Origin: Atrichornis clamosus
Lineage: Eukaryota; Chordata; Aves; Passeriformes; Menuridae
Direction of reading: 5' to 3'
Length of the DNA: 64,000 bases
NCBI GenBank assembly: GCA_013400975.1
Contig: WBMZ01003331.1
Coordinates: forward strand, 1 to 64,000
Below are positions 12,341 through 25,493 of the stretch, one piece after another (within the stretch, counting starts at the first letter, position 1; each line of letters begins with the position of its first letter). Both the position numbers and the translations under genes were made by a program. The notes under the pieces were generated by a model. That model searched no databases. It worked only from the letters and a program-made list of their open reading frames with translations, and had not been told where the DNA came from.

Positions 12341-14506
12341 ACACTGAAATGAAAGGGTATTTTCTTGAGAGTGTGAGAAAAGGTAAGTAATGGAAAGTCC
12401 CGTCTGCTCCAAAATTAACTAATAATAATTAAGTGGCAGTTTCCCTGACTAGAGGTGGGTAGAGACTTACTGAAATTTGAGCTGAAGAGAGTACAAAGAT
12501 TGATCAATGAGAAACAGAACCCGGTATATCATTTTACTGGAGAACTTCATATGAAGTTAATGTCCAAAGGTCAAATTCTAACCGTATCTTTTAAGCAGTT
12601 GAGGTCCCCAAGAAGAGTTGAACTGATGTTTTTAGAGTATCCTTACCAATGGAACGGAAAACTTTCCTAGCAGAGAGACAATTCTTCATTTATCTTATTT
12701 ACATTTTAGCTCTCAAGTATAATAAAGGTTGTACACACTGTTTGTCCATTAGATACTTTATGTATGCAGCCTATGTAATTTGCTTTTCTAAAAATATGCC
12801 TTTCCTCTGAACTATTTTTTATATACACTTGTATTATTTATTGTTATGTTTTTGAAAATACATGTCCTAAATTGCCTTAGAGCACAGTGACATTCCTTTG
12901 CTCAATATATTTAACACTCAGTTGGTCACTTGCATTCTATGCTTACTGAAGGAACTAAATCATGTATTATTTATGTCTTTTACCCTGTCAGTAGAGCTTC
13001 ACTTTGACTATTCACGTGTGAAAAATTATTCATTCATCTAAGTATTTTCAAAATCTTCCCTTTAGGTTAGAGGGAGGGAGGTATTTGTAGGGTTGATTTT
13101 TTTGTCTCTTTTGTTGAAATTGCTGATAAAAGGAGGACCTAGAGTAAAAACCACTCTTTTATCTTGAAGTTAGAACTACTGTTTATTACAAATATTGCTA
13201 AAGCAACTGAAAGCATGTGGCAAGAGGGTGGAAACAGCACTGAAATCCAGAGTCATATTGACATACTTCCTGAATAGATGATATACTAAAAAATAAAGAA
13301 AAAATTACTCAGATGTGGTGTTAACTTTCTCGTCTTCTCGTTTGTACAAATTTAGAATTACACCATTCCCAAGGGAGTTTTTCCTCTGGCAATCATCGAT
13401 GCAATATTTTTGTGAAGAACAAGTTTTACATGTTCTGTCTTGAAGGATTTCATGCACCTCTCAATACCTTTCCATAAAAAAAAAAATCCAAACCCAAGTA
13501 CAAGAGAATAAAATATATCACAATAAACTGTTAGTACCAGTTTAGAATATTGTTCCCTTAGGTGTTTTCAAAAATACAGTAAAAGTACTATGGAGACATA
13601 AAATCAGATTATCTTCAGGATCTATGAACCAGAGCAAGATTCAGGGCCAGATTAAAATGAACAGTGAAGCTGTTCTGTTGAACATGGCCTGGCACAGAAG
13701 CCTCTATCAAAAATGAGAGGACTAAGGGAAAAACAGTACAAAAAAATGTGTTGAATGTTGCAGTGTCTCCTCTTGGGCCCTTAAGCATCTGCTGCACACA
13801 GAACAAATGCTTGGATTTGGATTACCTTCCTTCCATTTTTGTGTCTTCTGCTGCAGTCCCATAAACTGAATGAAAATTAGCTTTAGCCATATTTGTTCTG
13901 TTCATTCTTCCTCTTTGGCCAGCAGTGTGGGCAGAATATGGGACAAGTCAGCATGGTGCACAAAGGATCTACCCACTATTTCCCAGCTATGGGCAAGGTT
14001 CCAATAGGATGACTTATACCTAAGCCAGGACATCCTCCAGTCCTGTAAGATGGGAGAGTGGAAATAGCCAGGGAAGGCAGGAAAACCTGATTGCCCTGTA
14101 TAGACATAAATGTACAAGTATCAGAGGCTTTCTGCAAGAACAAAAGCATGACAGTTTCACTTCTCTGCACAGACTTTAACATACACTGACCGGGTTCCTA
14201 GAACATGACTTTGATTTCTAGAATTTGAACTATGTGGCTGTTTGCTAAGCAAAACTATAACTGTCTGCTTATTAATATGTAAAATATATGACATAAAAAA
14301 ATTTGGTTTCTTCAGAAGTGTGTTCAGCAAAATCACTATTAAAGTAACAGCTCTCCTCTCTACCCAGGTTCTTTTAAGATTGACTAACAAAAGACTAAAA
14401 ATTTTGGAAGAAAATTGAGGATGAGTAAATATTCTGCTGTGGAAAATATAATCAAGGAAAGATTTCTAAGTAACACAAGACCCTGTCTGTGCTATTTGCA
14501 AACCCA

Positions 14507-14913
14507 TGGTCCTAGTTTTGCCCAGGACTGGGTGTCAGGGGAAGGGACTCTCTCTTGCTTCCAAAAAGAAAGACATGGCTTCCAGTCAAAAATTGTGGCT
14601 TTTGACATGGCATTGTCTGCCATTGTTAATTGTCTCTGTGTCCATCCTGAGCGTTTTTGCACGTAAATCACCTACTCTTCTGTATACATTTTAAATTAAT
14701 ATTGTTGCTGTTGCTCTTAGTTTTATCGCATTGTTGTTTCTAGTAAATTGTTCTTATCTCAACCCATGATCTTCACATTTTGTGTCTCCAATTCCCAACT
14801 CTGTCGTGGAGCAGGAAGTGGGAGGGGAAAGGGGGAGCGAGCAAGCAGCATCTGGTTTGGGAGGGTCTTGGTGGGGGCAATGGATTGGGCAGTACTATTT
14901 CCAAACCACAACA
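14507..14913 (+). mobile_element. ERVL-type LTR, plus orientation (probable solo)
   Basis: The 3' half is diagnostic: TTGTTTCTAGTAAATTGTTC, TTATCTCAACCCATGAT, a CC/GG-rich block (GGGAGGGGAAAGGGGGAGCG) and the terminal CCAAACCACAACA. These follow the order of the U3-R-U5 end of avian ERVL-type LTRs. The 5' side (TGGTCCTAGTTTTGCCCAGG) resembles the TG-initiated LTR start. No gag-pol sequence lies on either side within the window, so it is read as a solo LTR. No clear target duplication was found (ACCCA versus TCCAC). The overlapping ORFs at 14415-14694 are incidental. Exact ends are uncertain. Confidence 0.65.
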
Positions 14914-15690
14914 TCCACATAAAAATCCTTTTTCTATTTCTCTACCATAAATTATGGAGAATAGTTCTGTGATTGTTTTTCAATTAAATAAGCAAAGGTA
15001 TATTAATTTTAAAAATCCTCGGCTGCACTTCAGAACACAAATTTAGCTGAAGACATTCCACCACTATGTCTTGAACTTGACAAATCTCTGTCACTGAGAG
15101 ATCCCTTGGAAGCAAATATTGCTGCTTAATAGAAAAGTGCAGCACCTTTTAAGAGCAAATTCCCTTTGAGAGCTGCATTTACATTCCATAAGGGAGTCTC
15201 TGTTACCTTTTTCATCAAATTAGCGAAGTTTTGATTTGGGTTCTTATGTTTATGTTTTCTCAATTTGAAATTGAAAATATTCATTGATTGCATGCAGAAA
15301 CCCAAATATAGTGTATGATATGGTCTAAGCATCAAGTCCATTGAAATTATTTCTCTTCCCACAATGAAACTGATTATCTATTACAGTGCACTAAAGATTG
15401 AGTTTGCATTTTTATAAGACATAATTTGAAGGATAATGCTTTGCCTTTTTTAATATGTGGGTTTACTGTTACGTAGACTGAAACCTGAGAAAGTATGTAT
15501 ACTTTTTATTGTGTAGAACTCTTTTGCTATTAGAGATTAAATATTCAATGTACAGAATGTTCTCTTCACTTGGATTCAAAATTAAAAAGTAATGAACCTT
15601 GCTTGTGACAATCCTTAACTTAAATTCTCTAAGTAAGTAACTTATTTTCATTTCCACAAGGTTTTATTTTGCCTCTTTCTTTTTCCTTAG

Positions 15691-15734
15691 GTGAGGAATT
15701 CAGTGAACAGCAGAAAAATCTGCAAAGGTTCAAA
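15691..15734 (+). other. Exon-like segment (candidate microexon)
   Basis: A strong acceptor (pyrimidine-rich CCTCTTTCTTTTTCCTTAG ending at 15690) is followed by 44 nt and a donor AAA/GTAAGA at 15735. In the frame entered after one base, the 44 nt read EEFSEQQKNLQRFK, a plausible hydrophilic helical peptide, starting in phase 1 and ending in phase 0. A second frame is also open, which weakens the case. I do not recognise the parent protein. Pseudo-exons of this quality are common in vertebrate introns, so confidence is low without conservation or RNA evidence. Confidence 0.25.
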
Positions 15735-18700
15735 GTAAGATTTCACATATACTCACTTTCTAAGGGTTCATTTTCATTTTCTAAAAGGTCCATGAATTTT
15801 TTTGGTTTGGGTTTTGTGTTATAAATACAAACATATTTCTACTTAGCAATATTTTTTACAACTTGAAATGTCTATCCTGCTTGAAATTCAAATTAGTTAG
15901 TTAGCAAGCATAATACTTGAATCAGTATTACTGTGTAATAAATACATAGACATACCCTAAGATGCAGGAGTAAGATCATAGTTCAGATTTTGCCGTTTTG
16001 AAAAAAAATCTGTTTGCTACAGCATGATTGCTAAGAATGTGCCTTGAATAAGTGGAAATTTAGTGATTGCATTCAATGGTTAGCAACAGTAACAACAAAG
16101 GGTACTGAGCACTTTTAGCCTTCTGTTTTGTGTGCGATCTCACACTAAACTTTGTGCAATGGATAATACTTACCAATCAAGGCTAAGTAAGACTGGAAAG
16201 CAATACACTGATTCTTATATATATTCTGCAAGTTATAACTGTATGAAAAAGATGTGTCAAACTTTTAATACGCTTTCTGCCTACTTTACATAGGGTTATA
16301 TGATGGATAGGCACATATGACCTGATCTATCTCTTTTTAATGAGGAAAGTAGGGTATTAATTGAAGCACATCAGTCCCTAGAGAGAAACAAATTATGATG
16401 CATAAAGTATCACAGCAAACTTGTGACTATTTTATATGTATACAGGCACTTTGGCAATTTATAATACATTCTACATACTATAAAATATATGCATAATATT
16501 GGAGGAAGTTTGGGGGTGTTGGTCACACTATAAAAGCTAAATTATTTCTGTATTCAAGGGGAATCTTCAAGTTTCATACATTAACCTATTGAGTTTAAAA
16601 CTTTGACAACAGAGCTGAAAAAGATGGTAAAAATAATATCACGTATTTGTCTGGGGTTATTAAGCTATTTAGATAAATAAGTCTGTTGAATTATTTGTGG
16701 AGAAATATGGAAGAATCCTAAGATAATCCTGTGAATGGATAGTTAATTGTCAAGTGAAATTGAGCAAGCAGGAAATGTGAAGTTATACTCCCTGAGAAAA
16801 ACAGTCCTAATATCACAAGCACTCATAATTTGAAAGTGGTTAAATTTTACCCAGAGTTAGATAGCTCATCTCAGAAGTAAATAAGACATTGGGCAAGATG
16901 AGGAGCAGGACAACAAAGAGGACCAAAAATAGCAAGTCAGTTAATATATGGGTAATGACTATGTATCTAGCATTATTCAATCTGAAACAGAGACAAACTG
17001 AGGAAAGACCATACAGGGTTAATAAAATTGTATCTTGTGTGTAGAAAGCAAAAGAAGAATCCAATTGCTCCTTTCTTATTCCAGTAGTGAAACTATAGTC
17101 TGGAAAACTGGAAGTAACAAATGTAAAGTTCAGAATGAATACAGCATATAGAGAAGATGTGAATCATCTTGCAAAAAGTTATTTGAGATTCAAAATATGC
17201 CAGGCTAGGCCAAAAAAACCCAAAAGAAAAGGTGGAAGAAAAATCTCATAAAGCTGTAAATACATTGATATTCCCTCTAGCTTCAGAAACTCCCTAAGAA
17301 GCAATTGTGTGGATACATGTCCAAGGGTAGTAACACTATGCATTTGTGCTGTTCTTACATTTCCCAAAATTTCTATTACTAGCCACTTCATACCCCAGGG
17401 GAGCTATTATATTATAGAGATATTTGGCTATTATTGCTTTTACGGTACAGCTTATAGAATCTGCTATTAATTGGAAAGCTTTTTTTCGCTCTCAGTCTTG
17501 TGTTACATGACAGTGGCAATACCAGGTGTCCAGAAAAGGCTTGCTGTTATGAAGTTCCAGCAGGATTCATCTTTGCTTAGGTAAATCATGTTGCATAATC
17601 ACAGCAAATACAAACTCTGGAGGAAGCTGTTCTAAGCCATAATGGAATGTCAGTATTTTCTTCTCAGATATTCCTTACTAATATGTATACAGACAATAAT
17701 ACAGTGCAGAAAGTATTACAGAGAAGAAGGAAAACTGACTACACAAAGGAAGAAAGACTGTTGTGATTCTAGGAAAAAAATTCTAGGAACTTGTTACTAT
17801 GAGAGAGAATAAATGAGGAAAATAGATTAACAGGATTAGGCAACTTAACACATCCCTCTGTGTTCAAAATTCAACTGATTTTTAATTTTTGAATAGAAAA
17901 GTAATTATTCAAATTTTTCTCTTATAAAAGTGTTTAAGTATTTGGTTTATTTTGTTGGGAGACTCTTTTTCATTTGTTTGGGTTTTCTTGTTTTGTCTTA
18001 GTTTTTTTAAAGTGGAAAGATGCAAATATTAAAAACCATAGTATGAAAACTCTGGATAATATGGGAGAATCTATTCTTCCCACAGTCAGCAACACCTATC
18101 TCCCTTTTTATTTTTACTTTCCATATTGACGTTAGCCAGATAAGTTTCTGTTCTGTCTGGCTTATACATTGATAAGGGATTGATAGGCACACATATCACT
18201 GTACTCTTGGACAGGGGCTAGTCCCAAGGTCTGTGTTTATCTGTAGAGGTGCTACTCAACAGCATCACCCTTTAGCAGTTTAAGGTATTCTTTTTAAAAT
18301 ATTCCCTCTATTTCTCTGTCTTTTATGTTTCAAGACAGAAAGAAATAATAGAGACAAATGCTGAAAGATGATGTCTAGAGCTAATTGACTAGCATATTTA
18401 AAGTGGGTTGTGGTTGCTTAGAAACATTTATAGACTGTAACCAAAGCTTGATTATTAAAAAGTCTGCAGGGCAATGGAGGACAACATGTTTTTGCAAGAG
18501 CAAGATTCACGGTGAAAGATGGTCTGTAGCTTAATATTGAAGGGAAACATATTTACAAATTTTTTTTTACATTTTAATTTTTAAATCCAATTAAACAATA
18601 TTACTGAAAAAATTTTGAACAATGCTTATGTCAGTGCAGTAAACTGAAATTGAGTGTCATGACAACTGTGGGCCAACATGCTATTTATTCTGCAAGGCAC

Positions 18701-20819
18701 TCTGTTCCAGAAGTAGTTATTTCTACTTTGTGGCTCATCTTGAAAGTAGGCAATTTATTTATTCTAGTAAAGTGCATATTATGTAGCAAGTATCTGATTT
18801 TGGAGATCAAAAGACACTGAGATGTGTAAAGTGCAGCAATCTTTGATTATACAATGTTATAACAAACATCTGGAAGGGAGTGAATACTCAAAGTCTGAAC
18901 TCTGTAGAGGGTAGGGCAAGAACTATATCCTAATTTTCTTATCAGGAGACTTATAGAAAGTATCTAAAATAAAGTTAATCTATAACCAACTATTTTTATG
19001 TGTTGAAATCTCATTATCTAATTATGTATTTCAAAAAACCATAAATAACGCTTATGATGCCATTTGTTTTGGGATCCTTCATGACAAAAAATGTTCAGTC
19101 TTCCTAAAGTAAGACTTAAATTTTTCAGAAAACATTGGTGAAATCTCAGGGAGTTTTGATTCCCAGGTAGTGTCTTTTTATTTCCCAGCTACACATGAAA
19201 ATGCTCACACTTCTGTTGCAGAAATGAGGTCACTTAAAACACTGAGTCACAGACCTTATAAAAACTGGCAGGTTCATAGGAAACTTTTTTCTTTCCTGAA
19301 TCCAAGTAAAAAGTTTTATGCAAAGGGTACGGTGCAAGAAATTTTCTGCTATCTGGTTGAAATCTAGATTTAGACTTAAATGCCAAAGTTTTGTCAGAAA
19401 AAATATAAATCATAGGACCATTATAGGAAGTCTGGCCTGTACATGATTCAATAAACAAGGACCGTGATTTTAAAAAGGATTTTTTTGCTATGCAAATTAT
19501 TGTTATTTCTAATTACAAATGTTCTAATTGTTCCAGAGCAAAATAATGCCTATTAATTCCATTACCAAAAAATAAAAAAAACCAAAAAAGGAACAAGGGG
19601 TAAACAAGTGGCATAAGTAATTAATAAACCAGAAGTTTCAGTGTTAAATAAAATATACATTACCAAGGTGTCAAAGTAAATGTAATCATAAAAATATGGT
19701 TCTTCTAGCCTCCTTATCAATCCATCTTGAGGAGACAGTATAAATGATAAAAATATTCAGTAGGTTACTGATAAAGACTAATCTTCTCTGGTTGCTACTT
19801 GAATTAAGATTCTGTAAAAATATCCAGGTTTCTGAGCCCTATGGACTTTAGTACAAACTTCCCTTTACCAACACTAACTGGGATTAATCTGAAATGAAAA
19901 CAGGAGGACTTTTTACCCATAAAATCACTGATCAGAGCATCACATGAAACTTTGCCACATGCACAATAAAATGCTGTCACCTACGAAAGTAAAATACTGA
20001 AAACTGGAATTGAAAACACCAACCAAACTTCCTATTAAATTAAGTCTTTATTTGTTGCCATGTTATATCAACAATATTTAGAAGAAAATTGTATTGTTTA
20101 AGATTGTAGTACGTCTTTAACAAATATTAATAAAATAAGTAACAAAGTAAGTTTGACCTTATTTCCTGTAAATTAAATCTTTTTTATTTTATTATGTAAT
20201 GGAAGGCTATTAAGTGAAATTATTATGGAAAAAGATATATTCAGGAACTCTATTTAGGAGATTTTCAGCTCAGAAGCAAAAAATCTCCTATTGCTGTCCA
20301 CCTCTGGACAACAACAAAGGAAATGGGCATTACTTCTTCTAACCCAATGAGTCACATGATCTTTTTGACTTGAAAAAAATGTATGTTTTGAAAGGTAAAG
20401 GGTTGTTATAACTGACTGAGACATAAACCTATCATAAAATATTTCAGAAAGTAGAACAAGTCTTACCATTTTTTATTATTTACTTACTAGCTTCACTTCA
20501 AGAACTTCATTAAACAAGCTCATAGATATAATTGATAATATCTGTTAGAGAAATTATTAGACTCCCAAGGTTACAGCACTGGATTATCTAACAGTTACCA
20601 AAGAGCAAAAACTCTTCAAATACTTTCTATAATTTTATATAATGTGTTCATTGAGTAGCAAGAGCTCTGTAAGGGATTTTTTTTTGCATATAAGGGTAAC
20701 ATTATTGAAGACAACTTAAAAGTTTGTGGAATTATGAGTAATAATTATGTCTCACTCAGACAATTTTTTATTCTAAATCTATTGGATCAGAAAGACTAAC
20801 TTATTATTGGCATTATTTT

Positions 20820-20835
20820 AAAAAAAAAAAAAAAA
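20820..20835 (+). repeat. Poly(A) run, 16 bases
   Basis: An uninterrupted A homopolymer preceded by TTATTTT. There is no recognisable retro-copied body 5' of it. Confidence 0.9.
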
Positions 20836-23419
20836 GTTAGGAAAGCCAAGGTTCAGATAAAAAGATTTGCAGGAGTTTCTAAGTGAATTACCTTTACAGA
20901 TGAAACCACTACAAACATTTCTGTATAAAATAAATTGGAATTGTGAACCATTTGAAAGGATCCTTGCATTGTTGTTGTACATAATTTGAACTAACTTGAC
21001 TATCCTAGAATGAAATTCTAAAAATTTTTAATGAATTACTAATATAAGAGTAATCTAATTATCATTATTGCTTTAAAATAATACAGTGAAATTTTGTAGA
21101 CCTTAAAATGCAGTAGTTTATTTCCTCTATCTTCAACTAGATTGTTAATGGAAATCCAGTATTGAAAAAGACTCTGTACAGTGTACCACCATCCTACATA
21201 AGAGATGTTAGCTATCTCTTTCCTTGAAATTCATTGATTGTTTTATCTATTAGAAATTGAGGAGGAGAGTACTTCAGACTAATGTATTCATAAGGCATTA
21301 CTTGTGATTTATTGTGTTAAAAATTAGTTGGAAATTACCACTAAGTCAATTGACATACGAATAAGTACAGTAGAACAAAAGCAAATGGCAAGTTGTGCCC
21401 CTTACCATGTTATTGGTTAGCTCATTATACTGCCAATAGTACACGATCATTTCATTAATTAACACCTCTTCATGTCTAAGTTTGTGTAAAGGCACCAGGA
21501 ACTTGTTTCTTCAGACATTTTAGCTCTCATTACTGAATTCTGAGTATATGACTATGTAGCCAAGGGAGACATTGCTCTTCTTGCCCACATTTAAATTCAA
21601 TGTGAATCCTTCCCACTTGTGTAGAAGTAGAACTGAATTCACAGTGAGATAAGAATTTCCCTATTTTTTTCTTCAAGTAGGAAAGTGTAACTTTTATTGC
21701 AGTGAATATCTATATTTGACTTCTACCATTTATTAACTGCATAACAACACTAAAGTAGTCTTGGAGATACCTTAAACGGATATGAACTGAATTTTTACTC
21801 CATTTAAGGACTGTATCAGCACTGACTGTATAATCGCCTTTTTGTTTACAAGAGACAAAAGTAGCTGAAGCTGTGAATCTAAACATGTTTGGGACTGATG
21901 CCATAACAGTTTTATTAAACCTGTCATTAATATACTATTTTCTTTTTTTGGATGGATTAAACTTGTAAGGACTGAAAAACAAATTACGGTCTAGACACCA
22001 GCAATTAGTGTTGCAAGTCCTCTTCTCTTGCTGTGGGCACCGTGTATCTTAATAACATGCTTAAAGTTTTCGCTTATTGCTTCCCCTAGTTAGATGCTGC
22101 TATTGGATTATATTTTTTTATCCTCTAGTAATCACATACATTAGTTCATCTGGCTTCTTCTCAGCTATCAAACTGATAATTATTAGCCTGCTTAATAATA
22201 TATTTAATGCTGATTTTACTATTTATTCATGCAGAGTTTCATTCTTTTTTTCTTCCAGTTACCACTTTGTCCCAGTTTTGTAGGAGATAAAGTGTTCACT
22301 GAAGCAAGATACAAGAACATTTCACTCAAGAGCAGTACATTACTAAATATTTCTTCATAATCATTAAACAGTGTCTATTTCATGTAGGAGAGCAGAGTTG
22401 TCTGCCCTATAGTATGAAACCAAGCAAAAAGAGAAGAAGACTTATTTATTCTTTTTAGGGTCTTATATTTTTTCTGGACAAAAAGACCTGGCATCTAATT
22501 AATTGAAGAAGAGGGTAGGAATTTATGCATGATCATATGTAGAGTGTATTCTGAGGTGCTGTAAACATGAAGATATTAATGAGTTACTAGTATGGATCAG
22601 GTTAAATGTTTACAAAAGAAGCAAGGAAGTATTTGAACCATAAAAACTGCCTTGTAGAGACTCAAATCAAAGTTCTATACAGCTTTGAATGTGTGAAAAA
22701 TTGTCTGAAGTTCTCCCGTGAACCGGTCAGTTTTTACTGAAAAAATTTCACTACAGATCCACTGTTGGATAATCCAACGTCCCATTTCATCTTCTGAATC
22801 TCTATCCCTACATTTCATCCCTAAACATGTTTTGGAGTATCTTACTGCAGGATAGCTCAAACATGACCCTTTGTTTGGATTATGATTTGTTATCCTGGAG
22901 ATGACATAACTCAGACAAGGCAGCATTTCCTTCAAGGTGCAATTTTGAGCCAATATTTTTTGTCCATTATGACACAGATGTGTGGACTAAAAAGAAAGGT
23001 AAGTAGATGCAGGTGTGAAAGAGTCTTTACCACAATTAGAAAAATGGAGAAATCATCTCTCTTCCGTAAGACTGAAAGGTTCTGGCTTGTTAAACTTATT
23101 GAAATGAGGGCTGAGAGGTTAATAAATCCTTTAAAAACACAGTGAATAAATGTACGTTTTATAAATGCATCTAGGGGACCAACACCACTTAGGAAGAATT
23201 AATTGACAAGATATAATCTTGATATAAAATGCAGAGATTAACAGACCAAATTCAAACAAAGAATAAAAATTAGTAGGTGTTTTGTTTAGTGTTTGTGTTT
23301 TTCTTTTTAACTGTCAGAAGTGTGAATAGTGAAGGGGAGGAACTACAGTTTCAAGATAGATTTCAATAAAACTTTCTGTGACTGCATGACAGGGTAAGGG
23401 ACATTCAAGTTGCTGGTGT

Positions 23420-23465
23420 GAAACCTCGTGAATTGGGTTTGTTGAGCTTTAGAAGGGGTAAAAGT
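23420..23465 (+). mobile_element. Very weak CR1-like scrap
   Basis: GAATTGGGTTTGTTGAGCTT followed by TAGAAGGGGTAAAAGTGAGGA resembles the CR1 ORF2 segment encoding [12 protein letters not shown]. Only about 45 bases are alignable by eye and no further CR1 text follows, so this may be chance. Confidence 0.2.
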
Positions 23466-25100
23466 GAGGACAGTTGATTGTCTCATATCTAGCATTATTT
23501 CAGAATTAATTAATTAGAATTTTGATGTGCTGTGCTGTGTTGATCTCATGCTCTTTGGTTTAGCTGCTTGTGAGGAGAGGTCAGAAAGACACTCACCTCT
23601 GCATCCCTTGTACTGCACAGCTTGGCTTTGAAGCTCAGGAGAATTAGCCTTTTAGTGAATCAATGAGGAACAATCAAAGCAGCAGTGATTTCATGATGTC
23701 ATGGTTATTCTCCTGGTGCCAGTCAGGACCACATCATGGTTAGTATTACTGTTGGGCTGGCTCAAACTGAATTATGAACCACAGGAAAAAAGCCCAAGTG
23801 GACTAGCTTTAATGCACATTTCCAAACAGTTTATTATATCATTACCTAAGCCTTCTCTTTCTTTCCTTTTTTCTACTACCTTCTTATTACTTATACTATT
23901 TCAGAACATATACACAGAGAGAGACAGACATATCCTTATCACTGAAAACCTGTATTGCTTCCTTTAAAGGCAGTAAGACTAACATTTTTCTTCTGATGCA
24001 CACAGAATTTCTTTTTCTCTTGGTTCCTGCTAGTAGTTTTAAAACGTAGATTATGTTTTGGTCTATGTAGGAAAGTGGTTAGGCATTAAGTTTATTATAT
24101 ATGACTCAAGCTATTTTGTTTTACACTTAAAATTAGCAAAACAGTATCACTGTCAAGTGTTATCTCTGATTCTCATTATGATTTTACATTTCAGCTAAAG
24201 GCTTTCTATTTACAGGAAAGTGAATGTCAATGAAAAACAAAGGAACAATTCACAGCTATGATTAGAAGAAAAGCACTGCCTTATTTGTGAATAAAAGCAT
24301 AACCCTCAATTCCTAAACAATCACAATGTTAATGTTAGCAATAGAAGGGCCATACAGATTTAGTATGGTTATCATTCACACAGAATTTGGAGGAGTACAT
24401 CTACAGTAGTGTTACACTATAAATTACGCATGTTTTCCTGTGATATGGAATACTTCCTCTGCTCCTATAAGTACTAATATTAGTATGTCAGAAGACTTTC
24501 TTGAACATAAGGAATACTGTATTTTTTCCATCGATCCTTAAAAGACTGATTGAAATATGTCAGAGAGCAATGTGCGTGTCAAATTACAGTTATATAGGTA
24601 AGTACTAAACTCAGTGGACCAGGCTAACTTTTTTTTTTTTAATGCAATCTGGATCTCAAGTGGATTTTCTGTAAAATAGCTTCCATAAAAGAAGTGTTGA
24701 AGTACTTCACGGTTTTTTTCCCATATCCTGCATTATTTTTAAAGCATTTACCAATAAGAAGTAAGAAGTTTATGTAAGAGTTAATTCTAACTTTCTGAAT
24801 TCTCAACAAACCTAACTTTGGTGCAAGTGTTTGAGGAAAAAATGTTAAGGATTCCTTTATATTGAATGTCTTACTTTCATCACAGGTATTTCACCTCACA
24901 TGCATGCATCATTTTAGAAAAAAATATATAAAATGGTGGTAGAAGTAGTTTAAACATAGGTTTAAACAACAGTCATGGAAGCTGAATGTTAGATATTTGC
25001 CAGTGTTGATATAAATGAATAAAAGCCTTGAATGTCAGTGTTTATGATTATGAAACACATCTCTTTCTTGAAAGAGATAAAGTCACTCATCTTCAAATAA

Positions 25101-25493
25101 ATGGGCAGTTATTTCACAATTAAACCCAAAAAGGGTGTTGGCATGTGGTGCCAGTGCTCAGTGGATCACAGTGCCAGAGATGCCTGCGCTGGCAGAAACA
25201 TCCACCAGGAAGTCCATGGGGCACCGTGCAGAGACAAACGGGTGAACTTACTTGGTAATAGAACCAGAATGGCATGTTCATGCAGCATTGCCCCTGAGCT
25301 GTTGAGCTCTGAAAAGTGCCAGGGCTTGTTATCTCACAGACTGTACCTTGCTAGCAGAGACATAGTGCTTCCAGATGAGAGCTGGCTTCTGTGCAGCTCC
25401 CATGCTCCCTGGTGCTACTATGATCACATCAGGATGAGTGAAGTGGATGCAGGTGTCTTGATTGCTACAGTGTGGGCAGTTATTTTCTTATAG
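25101..25493 (+). other. Unrecognised 130-codon ORF in a GC-richer patch
   Basis: An ATG-initiated 130-codon ORF, the longest outside recognised repeats on the plus strand. The patch (about 25130-25490) is clearly less AT-rich than its neighbours. The predicted peptide is cysteine-containing (several C in the first 80 residues), with a hydrophobic C-terminus ending in AGVLIATVWAVIFL, but it shows no domain I can name, no signal peptide and no repeats. No promoter, Kozak-strength context or poly(A) signal is evident. It may be a diverged transposable-element piece, a pseudogene or a chance ORF. I do not assert that it is translated. Confidence 0.2.

Larger units (their letters stand above)
8349..14506. 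other. AT-rich non-coding stretch
   Basis: No gene is supported. Simple-sequence islands inside it are listed separately. Several minus-strand ORFs of 60-140 codons here (for example 9540-9959, 11204-11464, 12122-12412) are hydrophobic F/L/I-rich readings of A-rich plus-strand DNA and show no domain. A donor-like AAAAG/GTAAGT at about 12380 has no usable acceptor upstream. Confidence 0.5.
14914..25100. other. Long AT-rich non-coding stretch
   Basis: No gene is supported in about 10 kb. Items listed separately are the exon-like segment at 15691-15734, a poly(A) run at 20820-20835 and a very weak CR1-like scrap at about 23420-23465. Two GTTTAAAC palindromes lie 12 bp apart at 24948 and 24960. 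A donor-like AAAG/GTAAGT occurs at 22996 and another AG/GTAAGT at 24598, but neither pairs with a persuasive coding exon. The 92-codon minus-strand ORF at 22675-22953 is not recognised. Confidence 0.5.

Noticed and set aside
14415..14694. Overlapping plus-strand ORFs of 62-83 codons
   Set aside because: They lie largely within the LTR at 14507-14913, with no domain and no conservation evidence.
22976..22996. 21-nt potential microexon (ATGTGTGGACTAAAAAGAAAG) before GTAAGT
   Set aside because: The upstream pyrimidine tract is interrupted and the segment is too short to separate from chance.
24543..24597. Exon-like stretch ending in AG/GTAAGT with one open frame
   Set aside because: The acceptor is weak (ATCCTTAAAAG) and the peptide is unremarkable; judged a pseudo-exon.
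24948..24967. Two GTTTAAAC palindromes 12 bp apart
   Set aside because: An AT-rich 8-mer palindrome repeated once; no known regulator or element fits and chance is plausible.
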